Source: Gammaproteobacteria bacterium
GTDB taxonomy: Bacteria > Pseudomonadota > Gammaproteobacteria > Pseudomonadales > Azotimanducaceae
Assembly (NCBI GenBank): GCA_026706425.1
Contig: JAPOYW010000440.1
Location: 1 to 13,551, forward strand
DNA length: 13,551 bases
Reading direction: 5' to 3'
In this document: one piece after another, positions 1 through 6,249 of the stretch
Layout: each line of letters opens with the position of its first letter
How positions within the stretch are numbered: position 1 is the stretch's first letter
Made by a program: the position numbers and the translations under genes
Notes under the pieces: model-generated
The model's database searches: none
The model's input: only the letters and a program-made list of their open reading frames with translations
What the model was told of the DNA's origin: nothing

Positions 1-2
1 CC

Positions 3-602
3 CATCCTTCCCGCGGCGATTTCGTGACCTCCCACCACGCCGCGGATGGCCGGCTGTTCATCAAACGCGTGGTGGCCGTGCCCGGTGATCGGGTGGAATG
101 GAACCGCAACCGGTTGACGATCAACGGCGAAGCCGCCAACTACGCGCCGTTGCAAGCTGGCGAGATCGGTGCCCTGCCCATAGACGACACGACTCGGCAT
201 CGGTTCTACCGCGAATCCCTTCCGGGCACCAGCCGCGTGGTGATGCTCGACGGTCGCCCGGGAGCGCGGGATCCCCACGAGGTCGTACTCTCCCGGCTGC
301 TCGGACCCCCAAGGGGAAACTGCGAGCGTTACCTGGGTCGTGCGGCGGGTTCGGCCCCCCTCGCGAACGCCATTTGCCGATGCGCGGATCTAGGCGCGTG
401 CTCGACGTTTCCCGCGTTTACCGTTCCCGAAGGCAAGTACTGGATGATGGGCGACAACCGGGACAATTCCAGCGACTCCCGCGTGATCGGGTTCGTTGAC
501 CGGCGGAGCATTTACGGGCGCGCCCACGCGGTGGCGTTTTCGGTCGACACGGACAGCTACTATCGACCGCGTTTCGAACGCTTCTTCACGAACCTTCAAT
601 GA
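3..602 (+). CDS. lepB: Signal peptidase I, 5'-truncated by the window edge
   Basis: Membrane-bound leader peptidase that removes signal peptides from Sec- and Tat-exported proteins on the periplasmic face. Only the C-terminal catalytic part is present. The frame is open from base 3 and begins with an RGDFV box. IKRVVAVPGD follows, whose Lys (codon 63-65) is the expected catalytic general base. Near the C-terminus is the box GDNRDNSSDSR (codons from 450). The nucleophilic Ser and the N-terminal transmembrane segments must lie upstream of the window. About 110 residues separate the two boxes, which fits the long beta insert of proteobacterial LepB. The usual rnc-era neighbours do not follow; the next genes are on the opposite strand. 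A GTG at 24 is an internal codon, not a start. Confidence 0.95.
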   Translation, partial: HPSRGDFVTSHHAADGRLFIKRVVAVPGDRVEWNRNRLTINGEAANYAPLQAGEIGALPIDDTTRHRFYRESLPGTSRVVMLDGRPGARDPHEVVLSRLLGPPRGNCERYLGRAAGSAPLANAICRCADLGACSTFPAFTVPEGKYWMMGDNRDNSSDSRVIGFVDRRSIYGRAHAVAFSVDTDSYYRPRFERFFTNLQ

Positions 603-612
603 CGCGAACACC

Positions 613-667
613 ATAGGACGCGGCAGGAAACAACCGTAGGGGACGGGCTTGTCCCGTCCCGTCCTAT
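613..667. terminator. Nested hairpins between convergent genes, likely bidirectional terminator
   Basis: An outer 7-bp inverted repeat, ATAGGAC (613-619) with GTCCTAT (661-667), encloses the 8-bp hairpin of the dispersed GTAG repeat family (640-660). It lies just after the lepB stop and overlaps the stop codon of the minus-strand two-helix gene. There is no long T-run on either side, so the terminator role is inferred from position and stem strength. Confidence 0.45.
636..660 (+). repeat. GTAG hairpin repeat, copy 1
   Basis: A GTAG leader (636-639) precedes an 8-bp perfect stem: GGGACGGG (640-647), loop CTTGT (648-652), CCCGTCCC (653-660). It is one of five clear copies in this window that share leader and loop while the stem sequence varies. 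It sits 3' of lepB. Confidence 0.8.
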
Positions 668-861
668 TTGCGGCGCCGCCTGACTAGCCAAAGCGCGGCG
701 GCGCCGGCGACGCCGAGAATCGCCGTCACAGCGACGAACGCGACACTCGAGAAGAGGTAGCCGAGCAGTTCTGCGTTGTCCACTTCGTAGGCGCGACCGA
801 GCCACCAGATGCCCAACGCGGCTGCTATGCAGCCGAGCAGGACGGTACGGGCGAGGGCCAC
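664..861 (-). CDS. Small two-helix membrane protein, unknown function
   Basis: A 65-residue protein starting at GTG (859-861), with AGGA about 12 nt upstream on the minus strand. Two hydrophobic segments, about residues 5-24 and 34-58, are separated by a short polar acidic stretch (YEVDNAE). The protein ends in a basic RRRRK tail, which suggests the C-terminus is cytoplasmic. It lies 92 bp downstream of the FKBP lipoprotein gene on the same strand and could share its transcript. No enzymatic motif is visible. It resembles small conserved inner-membrane proteins of unknown function, and I cannot name a family. The clean hydrophobic pattern makes it more likely real than a chance ORF. Confidence 0.65.
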   Translation of the reverse strand: MALARTVLLGCIAAALGIWWLGRAYEVDNAELLGYLFSSVAFVAVTAILGVAGAAALWLVRRRRK

Positions 862-953
862 GATTCAGCCTATCCTGGCGACGGAACGGGCCCGGGACGA
901 CGGCTGGCGAGTGTCACTATGGCACGTCATTCGGTTCCCCGGTCGGCGGGCGG

Positions 954-1460
954 TCAACCGCTCGGCTGCACGCCGAGCAGCTCGATCTCGAAGATCAGCG
1001 TCGAGTTCGGCGGTATGCCCGACCGGCTCCGTTCCCCGTACGCCAAATCGGGAGGACAGACAATCTTCCACTTGTCGCCGACCTTCATCATCTGCAGGGC
1101 TTCGGTCCAGCCCTTGATGACGCGGTCGACCCGAAACGACGCGGGAACGCCGCGCTCGACGGAACTGTCGAAGACACGGCCATCGACGAATGTGCCGTGG
1201 TAGTGGGTCGTCACGGTATCCGTGGGTCCGGGTGTCGCGCCGTTCCCGGAGACTAGGACTTCGTACTGCAATCCGGAGTCCGTTGTGACGATGCCGGAAC
1301 GCTCGGCATTCTCGGCAACAGACGCGCGAGGCGGGTCCGGAGGTTCAGCCTCGGGGGAATCGGTCGCTGCACCATCGGGCGCACATCCCGCCACGCAAAC
1401 GGCGAGTACCACCCCGGCGAACGACCATATCGGCAGTGGGTTCGATGGCGTGCGCTTCAT
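954..1460 (-). CDS. FKBP-type peptidyl-prolyl cis-trans isomerase lipoprotein
   Basis: A 168-residue periplasmic prolyl isomerase predicted to be anchored by lipid. The N-terminus has a hydrophobic stretch ending in the lipobox VAGC, with Cys26 as the lipidated residue. Ala follows the Cys, so Lol sorting to the outer membrane is likely. A Pro/Glu/Ala-rich linker covers residues 27-50. One FKBP domain spans roughly residues 60-166, with characteristic VTTHYHGTFVDGRVFDSS, VIKGWTEALQMMKVGDKW, LAYGERSRSGIPPNSTLIFE and a C-terminal beta strand. The N-terminal dimerisation domain of Mip/FkpA proteins is absent. AGGGA lies 10 nt before the ATG. It is transcribed divergently from the periplasmic protease gene prc, fitting an envelope folding and quality-control neighbourhood. 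Confidence 0.93.
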   Translation of the reverse strand: MKRTPSNPLPIWSFAGVVLAVCVAGCAPDGAATDSPEAEPPDPPRASVAENAERSGIVTTDSGLQYEVLVSGNGATPGPTDTVTTHYHGTFVDGRVFDSSVERGVPASFRVDRVIKGWTEALQMMKVGDKWKIVCPPDLAYGERSRSGIPPNSTLIFEIELLGVQPSG

Positions 1461-1517
1461 GCTGTCGGTGTCCCTGGTCTGACAAGTCGGCGGATTCTAC
1501 GCCATGTCGGTCCCGCC

Positions 1518-1542
1518 GTAGGGGCGAGGCTTGTCCTCGCCC
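1518..1542 (+). repeat. GTAG hairpin repeat, copy 2 (variant stem)
   Basis: A GTAG leader (1518-1521) precedes GGGCGAGG (1522-1529), loop CTTGT (1530-1534) and CCTCGCCC (1535-1542). The stem differs from copy 1 at several positions, and each change is matched on the other arm, so pairing is preserved. Confidence 0.8.
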
Positions 1543-1666
1543 GCCATCGGGAGCCCTAGGTCCCTGCTGCGGAACGCGACAACGCCGCCAGACCGCTCGA
1601 ACGCGCCCGCAAGGGCGCGCACTCGCCGTCTGGCCCCAACCCCACCGCTCCCGGACTCCGCGCCAT

Positions 1667-1688
1667 CAACGGCGCTAGCGCGCCGTTG
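1667..1688. repeat. Perfect 9-bp inverted repeat upstream of prc
   Basis: CAACGGCGC (1667-1675) and GCGCCGTTG (1680-1688) flank a 4-nt loop TAGC. The stem is unrelated to the GTAG repeat family. No T-run follows on either strand. It could be an RNA hairpin or a protein site; its function is unknown. Confidence 0.5.
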
Positions 1689-1792
1689 CTGCGGCGCAGA
1701 CTCCTGGGCCCGTCCCGTACGACATGCGTCGTTCGGTCTGAGGCGGGGCCTCGCTAGTGCTGGTGGCCGTACCCGGACGCATGGGTTACATT

Positions 1793-1819
1793 CGCACACC
1801 CGTGCGCCACCGGTGTGCG
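1793..1819. promoter_or_regulatory. Inverted repeat in the prc leader
   Basis: CGCACACC (1793-1800) and GGTGTGCG (1812-1819) form a perfect 8-bp inverted repeat around an 11-nt spacer, ending 26 nt before the prc start codon. It could be a 5'-UTR hairpin or an operator. No regulator is identified. Confidence 0.4.
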
Positions 1820-1845
1820 TGAACGAGCACAGCGCAAGGATATCC

Positions 1846-3960
1846 ATGACACGACGCATCTTTGGTTCCCGGACTGCGACCGGTGTCGCACTCGCCGCAT
1901 TCGCGACCACGGCGGTCGCCGACACGGGAATTCAGCCCGATGATTGGCTGGGACTCGAGCCGGAGCCGAGTCACCGCCAGACCAGCGTGGACATCGTCGA
2001 TCGGCTGCGCGACGGGCACTTCGTCAAGAAGGGGCTCGACGACGAGGTGTCGAGCCAGACCTTCGACAACTACCTCGAGTTCCTCGATCTGCGGCGTCTG
2101 CACTTCCTGGCGGACGACATCGCCGAGTTCGAGGACTATCGCTACCAGCTCGACGATGCGCTCCGCCAGGGAGACGTCGAACCCGCGTTTGTGATCTACA
2201 ACCGCTACCGACGACGCGCCCTCGAACGCATCGAGTACGAGGCGAAACTCATCGGGCACGGCGTGGATCTGTTTGACTTCACTGTGGACGAAGCCATCGA
2301 CGTCGACCGGTCCGATGCCCCTTGGCCGGATTCCCGGGAAGCCTTGGAGCACCTTTGGCGTCTCTACCTGAAGAGCAGCGTGCTGTCGGGCAAGCTCGCG
2401 GGAGAATCGTTCGAGGAGATCGGCGAAGCGTTGGCCAAGCGCGGCCAGAATCGCGCCCGAACGATCCGGCAGACGCGAAGCGAGGATGTCTTCCAGCGGT
2501 TCGTCAACGCATTCGCCCTGACCTACGACGAACACACGCAGTACTTCTCGCCCCGGGACTCGGAGGATTTCGGCATCTTCATGTCACTGTCCCTGCAGGG
2601 TATCGGGGCCGTCCTGGGCACCGAGGACGAATACACGGTCGTTCGCGACCTGGTCACCGGCGGACCGGCGGAAAAGGGCGGCGAGCTGAAGTCCGGCGAC
2701 CGCATTGTCGCGGTGGGCCAGAACCGGGGGCCGCTCGTGGACATCATCGGCTGGCGATCGGACGATGTCGTGCAGTTGATACGCGGCCCCAAGGGCTCCA
2801 GGGTTCGCCTCAAGGTCATTCCCGCCGGCGCCAAGGAGGAGGACGTACGCGTCGTGGAGATCGTGCGGGAGTCGGTGAGTCTCGTCGACCAGTCGGCCAG
2901 CAAGTTTCTGCTCACTGTAGACAGGGCCGGCCGCGAGCATCGCATCGGCGTCGTGGTCGTGCCCACGTTCTACGCCGACTTCCGGGCCATGGAGCAGGGC
3001 GATCGGGGCTACAAGAGCACCACCCGGGACGTCGCCAAGCTGATCGAGGAACTCAAGACCCAGGGCATGGATGCGCTCATCATCGACCTGCGCCATAACG
3101 GGGGCGGCTCCCTCCAGGAAGCCGTCGAGTTGACGGGATTGTTCGTGGATTCGGGTCCGGTCGTGCAGGTCAAGAGCCTGCGTGGCAGTACCCGCGTCCT
3201 TGGCGACGACGACGGTGCCGCGGTGTGGGACGGTCCGCTGGCGGTCATGGTCAACCGAGGCTCCGCGTCCGCGTCGGAGATCTTCGCAGGTGCGATCCAG
3301 GACTACGACCTGGGCGTCGTCGTGGGCAGCCCCACATTCGGCAAGGGCACCGTGCAGACGCTTGTCGAGCTGCCGCGGGGTCGGGGCCAGTTGAAGGTAA
3401 CGGAGCGCAAGTTCTACCGGGTTTCCGGATCCAGCACCCACTACAATGGGATCGTCCCCGACATCGAATACCCGGCACCGGGCGACATGCCGCACCGGGA
3501 CCGCTTCGGCGGTGCCATCGGTGGACGAGGGTCCGACGTGGCGCCCATCGGTCATGCGTCCGCGCAACGGTTCGGCCCGCACGTCGAAGCATTGCAGCAT
3601 CGCCATGAGGAACGCGTCGCGAACGACCCGGACTTTGCCTACCTCCGCGCGAGGGGCGAGTACCTGGACGGGTTGCGGGCGCGGACCGAGTTGTCGCTCT
3701 CCGAGGAAACGCGGTTGGCGGAGAAGGCTGCGGACGACGCTTGGGCATTGCGCCTGGAGAACCAACTCCTGGTCGCCAAGGGTGAGGAACCCGTCGCTAG
3801 CGTTGAGGAATTGGACGTCCTGGGCGTGGTCAATCTCGAGCCGGAAGAGCCCGAAGAGGACATCCTGGTTAGGGAAACCGCCAACATCCTCATCGACTAT
3901 CTCGACCTTTCCCAGGGCATCGCCTTGGCTGACGGCGGCGCGAAACCTACCGTGCAGTAG
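1846..3960 (+). CDS. prc: Tail-specific periplasmic protease Prc (Tsp)
   Basis: A 704-residue S41-family endoprotease that degrades periplasmic proteins from their C-termini; the E. coli enzyme is 682 residues. The ATG at 1846 is chosen because AAGGA sits 5 nt upstream and it opens a signal peptide ending AVA (residue 25). An N-terminal helical domain spans about 35-245, then a PDZ domain about 250-345 (LQGIGAVLG, SGDRIVAVGQ). The S41 core is about 365-545 and a C-terminal Prc domain runs to about 690. Catalytic residues by alignment with E. coli S430/D441/K455 are Ser475 (in GSASASEIF), Asp486 and Lys500 (in FGKGTVQ), with Gln504. The spacing (+11, +25) matches exactly. The upstream open frame to 1531 is not credible coding. 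The TAG stop is part of a GTAG hairpin repeat. Confidence 0.96.
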   Translation: MTRRIFGSRTATGVALAAFATTAVADTGIQPDDWLGLEPEPSHRQTSVDIVDRLRDGHFVKKGLDDEVSSQTFDNYLEFLDLRRLHFLADDIAEFEDYRYQLDDALRQGDVEPAFVIYNRYRRRALERIEYEAKLIGHGVDLFDFTVDEAIDVDRSDAPWPDSREALEHLWRLYLKSSVLSGKLAGESFEEIGEALAKRGQNRARTIRQTRSEDVFQRFVNAFALTYDEHTQYFSPRDSEDFGIFMSLSLQGIGAVLGTEDEYTVVRDLVTGGPAEKGGELKSGDRIVAVGQNRGPLVDIIGWRSDDVVQLIRGPKGSRVRLKVIPAGAKEEDVRVVEIVRESVSLVDQSASKFLLTVDRAGREHRIGVVVVPTFYADFRAMEQGDRGYKSTTRDVAKLIEELKTQGMDALIIDLRHNGGGSLQEAVELTGLFVDSGPVVQVKSLRGSTRVLGDDDGAAVWDGPLAVMVNRGSASASEIFAGAIQDYDLGVVVGSPTFGKGTVQTLVELPRGRGQLKVTERKFYRVSGSSTHYNGIVPDIEYPAPGDMPHRDRFGGAIGGRGSDVAPIGHASAQRFGPHVEALQHRHEERVANDPDFAYLRARGEYLDGLRARTELSLSEETRLAEKAADDAWALRLENQLLVAKGEEPVASVEELDVLGVVNLEPEEPEEDILVRETANILIDYLDLSQGIALADGGAKPTVQ

Positions 3961-4006
3961 GGGACGGGCCTTCTGGGGGGTGGGGCTGGCGGCGTTGTCC
4001 CGTCCC
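3957..4006 (+). repeat. GTAG hairpin repeat, copy 3, with enlarged loop, overlapping the prc stop
   Basis: A GTAG leader (3957-3960, containing the prc TAG stop) precedes GGGACGGG (3961-3968), with CCCGTCCC at 3999-4006. The stem matches copy 1, but the loop is 30 nt instead of 5, as if about 25 nt of G-rich sequence was inserted into CTTGT. It may help terminate prc transcription. Confidence 0.7.
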
Positions 4007-4033
4007 GAGCGAATCCGTTGTGTGCGGCGCGGG

Positions 4034-4050
4034 CGCGCCCTTCGGGCGCG
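4034..4050. terminator. Strong hairpin between convergent prc and thrS
   Basis: CGCGCCC (4034-4040), loop TTC, GGGCGCG (4044-4050) is a perfect 7-bp GC stem in the 132-bp convergent gap. No U-run follows on either strand, so terminator activity is only inferred from location. Part of it also pairs in the degenerate GTAG repeat on the minus strand. Confidence 0.4.
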
Positions 4051-4066
4051 ATAGCCCCGCCCCTAC
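4044..4066 (-). repeat. Degenerate GTAG hairpin repeat, copy 4 (inverted orientation)
   Basis: Read on the minus strand, GTAG (4066-4063) leads into GGGCG (4062-4058) with CGCCC (4048-4044) and a 9-nt loop. The leader matches the family but the CTTGT loop is lost and the stem is shorter. It lies 27 nt beyond the thrS stop. Confidence 0.5.
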
Positions 4067-4092
4067 GGATTCTGTCATGCGCTTCAACCGGT

Positions 4093-5922
4093 TCAGTCCA
4101 GTGCGAACTCGAGGGTGCGATTCTCGATGGTCTTCGCGAGTGCGGTCTCGAATTCCTCGAAAGGCATCGTGGCCTGCTGCCGGATTCCGTAGCGACGCAG
4201 GGTCACCGTTCCGGCCGCCACTTCGCGTTCGCCGACGATCAACAGGTTCGGAATCTTGCGGGTCGTCGCATCGCGAATCTTCTTCGAGACCGTATCGCTC
4301 TCGGAAGCGAGTTCGGCGCGCACGAAGTTGTCCCGCATCCGGGCGACGAGCCCCGATCCGTAGTCGTGGAATTGCTCGGATACGGTGATCACCTGAACCT
4401 GGACCGGCGCGAGCCACGTCGGAAACGCGCCGCCGAAATGCTCGATTAGGAGCGCCACCATCCGTTCGTGCGTGCTCAGGGGCGCCCGGTGGACGCAGTA
4501 CGGGGTGTGCTCGGCACCATCGTCCCCGACATAGGTGAGGCCAAGCCTACCCGGCACCGCGAAGTCGAGTTGCACGGTGGAAAGCTGTTCGACCTTGCCG
4601 GTGATGGTGCGGAACATGACGTCGAGCTTCGGACCGTAGAACGCCGCCTCGCCGGGTCCGTCCTCGTAGTCGATGCCCATCTCGTCGAGCAGGCTCGCGA
4701 TGATGGCCTCGGTTCGCGCCCAGTCGCGCGGCGCGTCCACGTACTTCTCGCGCCCCTTGGGATCGTCGGGGTCCCAACGTGACAGGCGGATGGTGTAGTC
4801 CTTGAGGCCGAGAATGCGGTACGCCTCGTCGTACTCCGCGATCACCTCGCGGAACACCTCCTTGGTCTGTTCCTCTGTGCAGTAGATGTGGGCGTCGTTC
4901 ATGGACAGCATGCGGACCCGGGCGAGACCCGAAACCGCCCCGGATGCCTCCCACCGGTAGACCTGGCCGTACTCGGCGAGCCGCAGCGGCAGTTCGCGGT
5001 AGCTCCTGAGCCGTGCGGCGTAGATCTTGTGGTGGTGCGGGCAGTTCATCGGCTTCAGCATGTAACTCTCGCGAGTGGCACTCCCGTCCGGAGTCTCCTC
5101 GACCACCTCCATGGGCGGGTACATGCTCTCCTTGTAGTGTTCGAGGTGTCCGGTCTGCTCGTAGAGGCTGCCTTTCGCGATGTGGGGGGTGGCAACGCGA
5201 TCGTAGCCGGCCTTGAATTCGAGCTCGATGGCGAGTTTCTCCAACTCGTCTCGGACGACGGTGCCGTGGGGCATCCAGAGCGGCAGGCCGCGGCCGATCT
5301 CGTCGTCGAAGGTGAACAGGTCGAGTTCCCGACCGAGCTTCTTGTGATCGCGTTCCTGGGCGAGTTCGAAGGCCTCGACGGCGTCGTCGAGCGCTGCCTT
5401 GTCGGCGAATGCCCAAGCGTAGATGCGGGTCATCATCACGTTGTCCGAGTCGCCTCGCCAGTACGCGCCGGCGACGCTCCGGAGCTTGAAGGCGTCGCGG
5501 GCGATGTCCCGGGTGGTCTCGACGTGCGGTCCTTCGCACATGTCGAGGAACGGTCCGTTGCGGTAGAAGGAAAGGGTTTCAAGGTCGTTCTTGTCGACGA
5601 GTTCCCGGGCGTACTCGCGCTTGTAGGGTTCGCCCATCTCGTCGAGGCGGGCGAAGGCCTCGCCGAGCGGGACCTCCTCCTGGTAGAAGCGCTGGCCCTT
5701 TTTGAGAATCTTCTTCATGCGCCGCTCGAGTTCGGGGAAGTCGGCTTCGGTGAGGGGCTCGGTCAGGATGAAGTCGTAGTAGAAACCGTCGTCTATCGGC
5801 GGTCCGAAGCCGAGGGTCGAACCTTCGCGCATCTCGAGCACGGCCTGGGCCAGGACATGGGCGAGACTGTGCCGGACTCTGTAGAGTCGATTGTCGTCTT
5901 TGGATTCCTCTAGGTTGCGCAT
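4093..5922 (-). CDS. thrS: Threonyl-tRNA synthetase lacking the TGS domain
   Basis: A 609-residue class II synthetase that charges tRNA-Thr in the cytoplasm. It starts almost directly in the editing domain (HSLAH: His18, His22; DMCEGPHV: Cys129, His133). The class II core follows, with zinc ligands Cys294 (MNCPHHH), His345 (NDAHIYC) and His478 (CVHRAP); the Cys-to-first-His spacing of 51 equals E. coli. The anticodon-binding domain begins near FPTWLAPVQV. The N-terminal TGS domain of about 60 residues found in E. coli ThrS (642 aa) is missing, and no other start codon precedes the ATG before a stop in that frame. CPHHH replaces the E. coli CPGH form, which points to a different ThrRS subgroup. 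The gene follows a Thr-rich leader ORF and an intrinsic terminator, so transcription attenuation is likely. Confidence 0.96.
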   Translation of the reverse strand: MRNLEESKDDNRLYRVRHSLAHVLAQAVLEMREGSTLGFGPPIDDGFYYDFILTEPLTEADFPELERRMKKILKKGQRFYQEEVPLGEAFARLDEMGEPYKREYARELVDKNDLETLSFYRNGPFLDMCEGPHVETTRDIARDAFKLRSVAGAYWRGDSDNVMMTRIYAWAFADKAALDDAVEAFELAQERDHKKLGRELDLFTFDDEIGRGLPLWMPHGTVVRDELEKLAIELEFKAGYDRVATPHIAKGSLYEQTGHLEHYKESMYPPMEVVEETPDGSATRESYMLKPMNCPHHHKIYAARLRSYRELPLRLAEYGQVYRWEASGAVSGLARVRMLSMNDAHIYCTEEQTKEVFREVIAEYDEAYRILGLKDYTIRLSRWDPDDPKGREKYVDAPRDWARTEAIIASLLDEMGIDYEDGPGEAAFYGPKLDVMFRTITGKVEQLSTVQLDFAVPGRLGLTYVGDDGAEHTPYCVHRAPLSTHERMVALLIEHFGGAFPTWLAPVQVQVITVSEQFHDYGSGLVARMRDNFVRAELASESDTVSKKIRDATTRKIPNLLIVGEREVAAGTVTLRRYGIRQQATMPFEEFETALAKTIENRTLEFALD

Positions 5923-5955
5923 TGCCTGTCCCTGCCTGTCTTCTCGTGCTGCAAC

Positions 5956-5988
5956 AAAAACCCCGGTTGGCCGTCGCCTTCCGGGGTT
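5956..5988 (-). terminator. Intrinsic terminator in the thrS leader (attenuator)
   Basis: On the minus strand AACCCCGG (5988-5981) pairs with CCGGGGTT (5966-5959) around a 14-nt loop. Two of the five U residues of the run 5960-5956 belong to the stem and three follow it. It ends 33 nt before the thrS ATG and lies between a Thr-rich leader ORF and thrS, the position of an attenuator. Read on the + strand, the 3' side has only TTCTTCG, so it works best for minus-strand transcripts. Confidence 0.85.
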
Positions 5989-6020
5989 CTTCGAAGGGCG
6001 GCCTTCTCAAGTGGGCCGCC
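5969..6020 (-). promoter_or_regulatory. Competing antiterminator and pre-terminator hairpins of the thrS attenuator
   Basis: Two alternative structures share one segment. Hairpin C:D pairs GGCGGCC (6020-6014) with GGCCGCC (6003-5997) around a 10-nt loop. Antiterminator D:E pairs GGCCG (6003-5999) with CGGCC (5973-5969) and CCTTC (5997-5993) with GAAGG (5981-5977), ten base pairs with a small internal loop. D:E occupies base 5981 and the loop of the terminator and traps its CCCC in an 11-nt loop, so it should exclude the terminator. C:D and D:E are mutually exclusive. This is read by eye, without energy calculation. Confidence 0.65.
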
Positions 6021-6036
6021 ATTGTTCCGTCGGATA

Positions 6037-6114
6037 CTAGGGTGCCCCTCCACGCGTCGTGGTGGTCGTCGTAGTGGCCGTCGTTTGTCCGATCGAATTC
6101 ATAGCGACGCGCAT
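6037..6114 (-). CDS. Thr-rich leader peptide of thrS
   Basis: A 25-codon ORF on the minus strand ending in TAG (6039-6037), 114 nt before the thrS ATG. It contains nine Thr codons, with the core QTTATTTTTTTR, including seven consecutive ones (6ACG, 2ACC and 1ACT overall). GAAGG (6126-6122) lies 7 nt before the ATG at 6114, a good ribosome site; ATGs at 6117 and 6102 are alternatives in the same frame. Like thrL of the E. coli thr operon, it probably senses charged tRNA-Thr: ribosome stalling on the Thr run would alter the downstream hairpins and let transcription pass the terminator into thrS. The peptide itself probably has no function. Nothing hydrophobic or enzymatic is visible. Confidence 0.85.
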   Translation of the reverse strand: MRVAMNSIGQTTATTTTTTTRGGAP

Positions 6115-6138
6115 CATACGGCCTTCATGCCCGATTGT

Positions 6139-6163
6139 GTAGGGGACGGGCTCGTCCCGTCCC
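6139..6163 (+). repeat. GTAG hairpin repeat, copy 5
   Basis: GTAG (6139-6142), GGGACGGG (6143-6150), loop CTCGT (6151-6155) and CCCGTCCC (6156-6163). The stem is identical to copy 1 with one loop change. It lies between the thrS leader ORF and the divergent DUF4019 gene, so it could be inside the 5' part of either transcript. Confidence 0.8.
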
Positions 6164-6249
6164 GTTGCCGATTGGGCCGGTATAGTCGGCACGGGCCGGC
6201 GCGGTAGGATCTCCCCCGCGGGCCCATGTGATTCAACGGGTTGAAAAAT

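Larger units (their letters stand above)
1461..1845. other. 385-bp intergenic region between divergent FKBP and prc genes
   Basis: An open frame from 1531 runs into prc, but its residues before 1846 are Arg/Pro/Ala-rich and look like non-coding GC-rich sequence. The region holds GTAG hairpin copy 2 (1518-1542), a perfect 9-bp hairpin (1667-1688), a small GAGGC/GCCTC hairpin (1740-1752) and an inverted repeat just before prc (1793-1819). Promoters for both divergent genes should be here. I see no -35/-10 pair good enough to call. Confidence 0.6.

Noticed and set aside
1531..1845. N-terminal extension of Prc by about 105 residues
   Set aside because: The extra part is Arg/Pro-rich, contains a GTAG hairpin and would bury the signal peptide; ATG 1846 has AAGGA at the right distance.
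2584..3765. Long minus-strand ORF of 393 codons opposite prc
   Set aside because: It lies inside a gene with complete Prc domains and catalytic spacing. The translated shadow shows no domain and is a product of GC-rich codon bias.
4888..5913. Plus-strand ORF of 341 codons opposite thrS
   Set aside because: It is fully antisense to an unmistakable ThrRS; its Val/Leu/Glu-rich translation has no family motif.
6055..6084. Thr codon run as a simple low-complexity repeat
   Set aside because: The codons are mixed (ACG, ACC, ACT with one GCC). The run sits in a short ORF with ribosome site, before a terminator and exactly in front of thrS.
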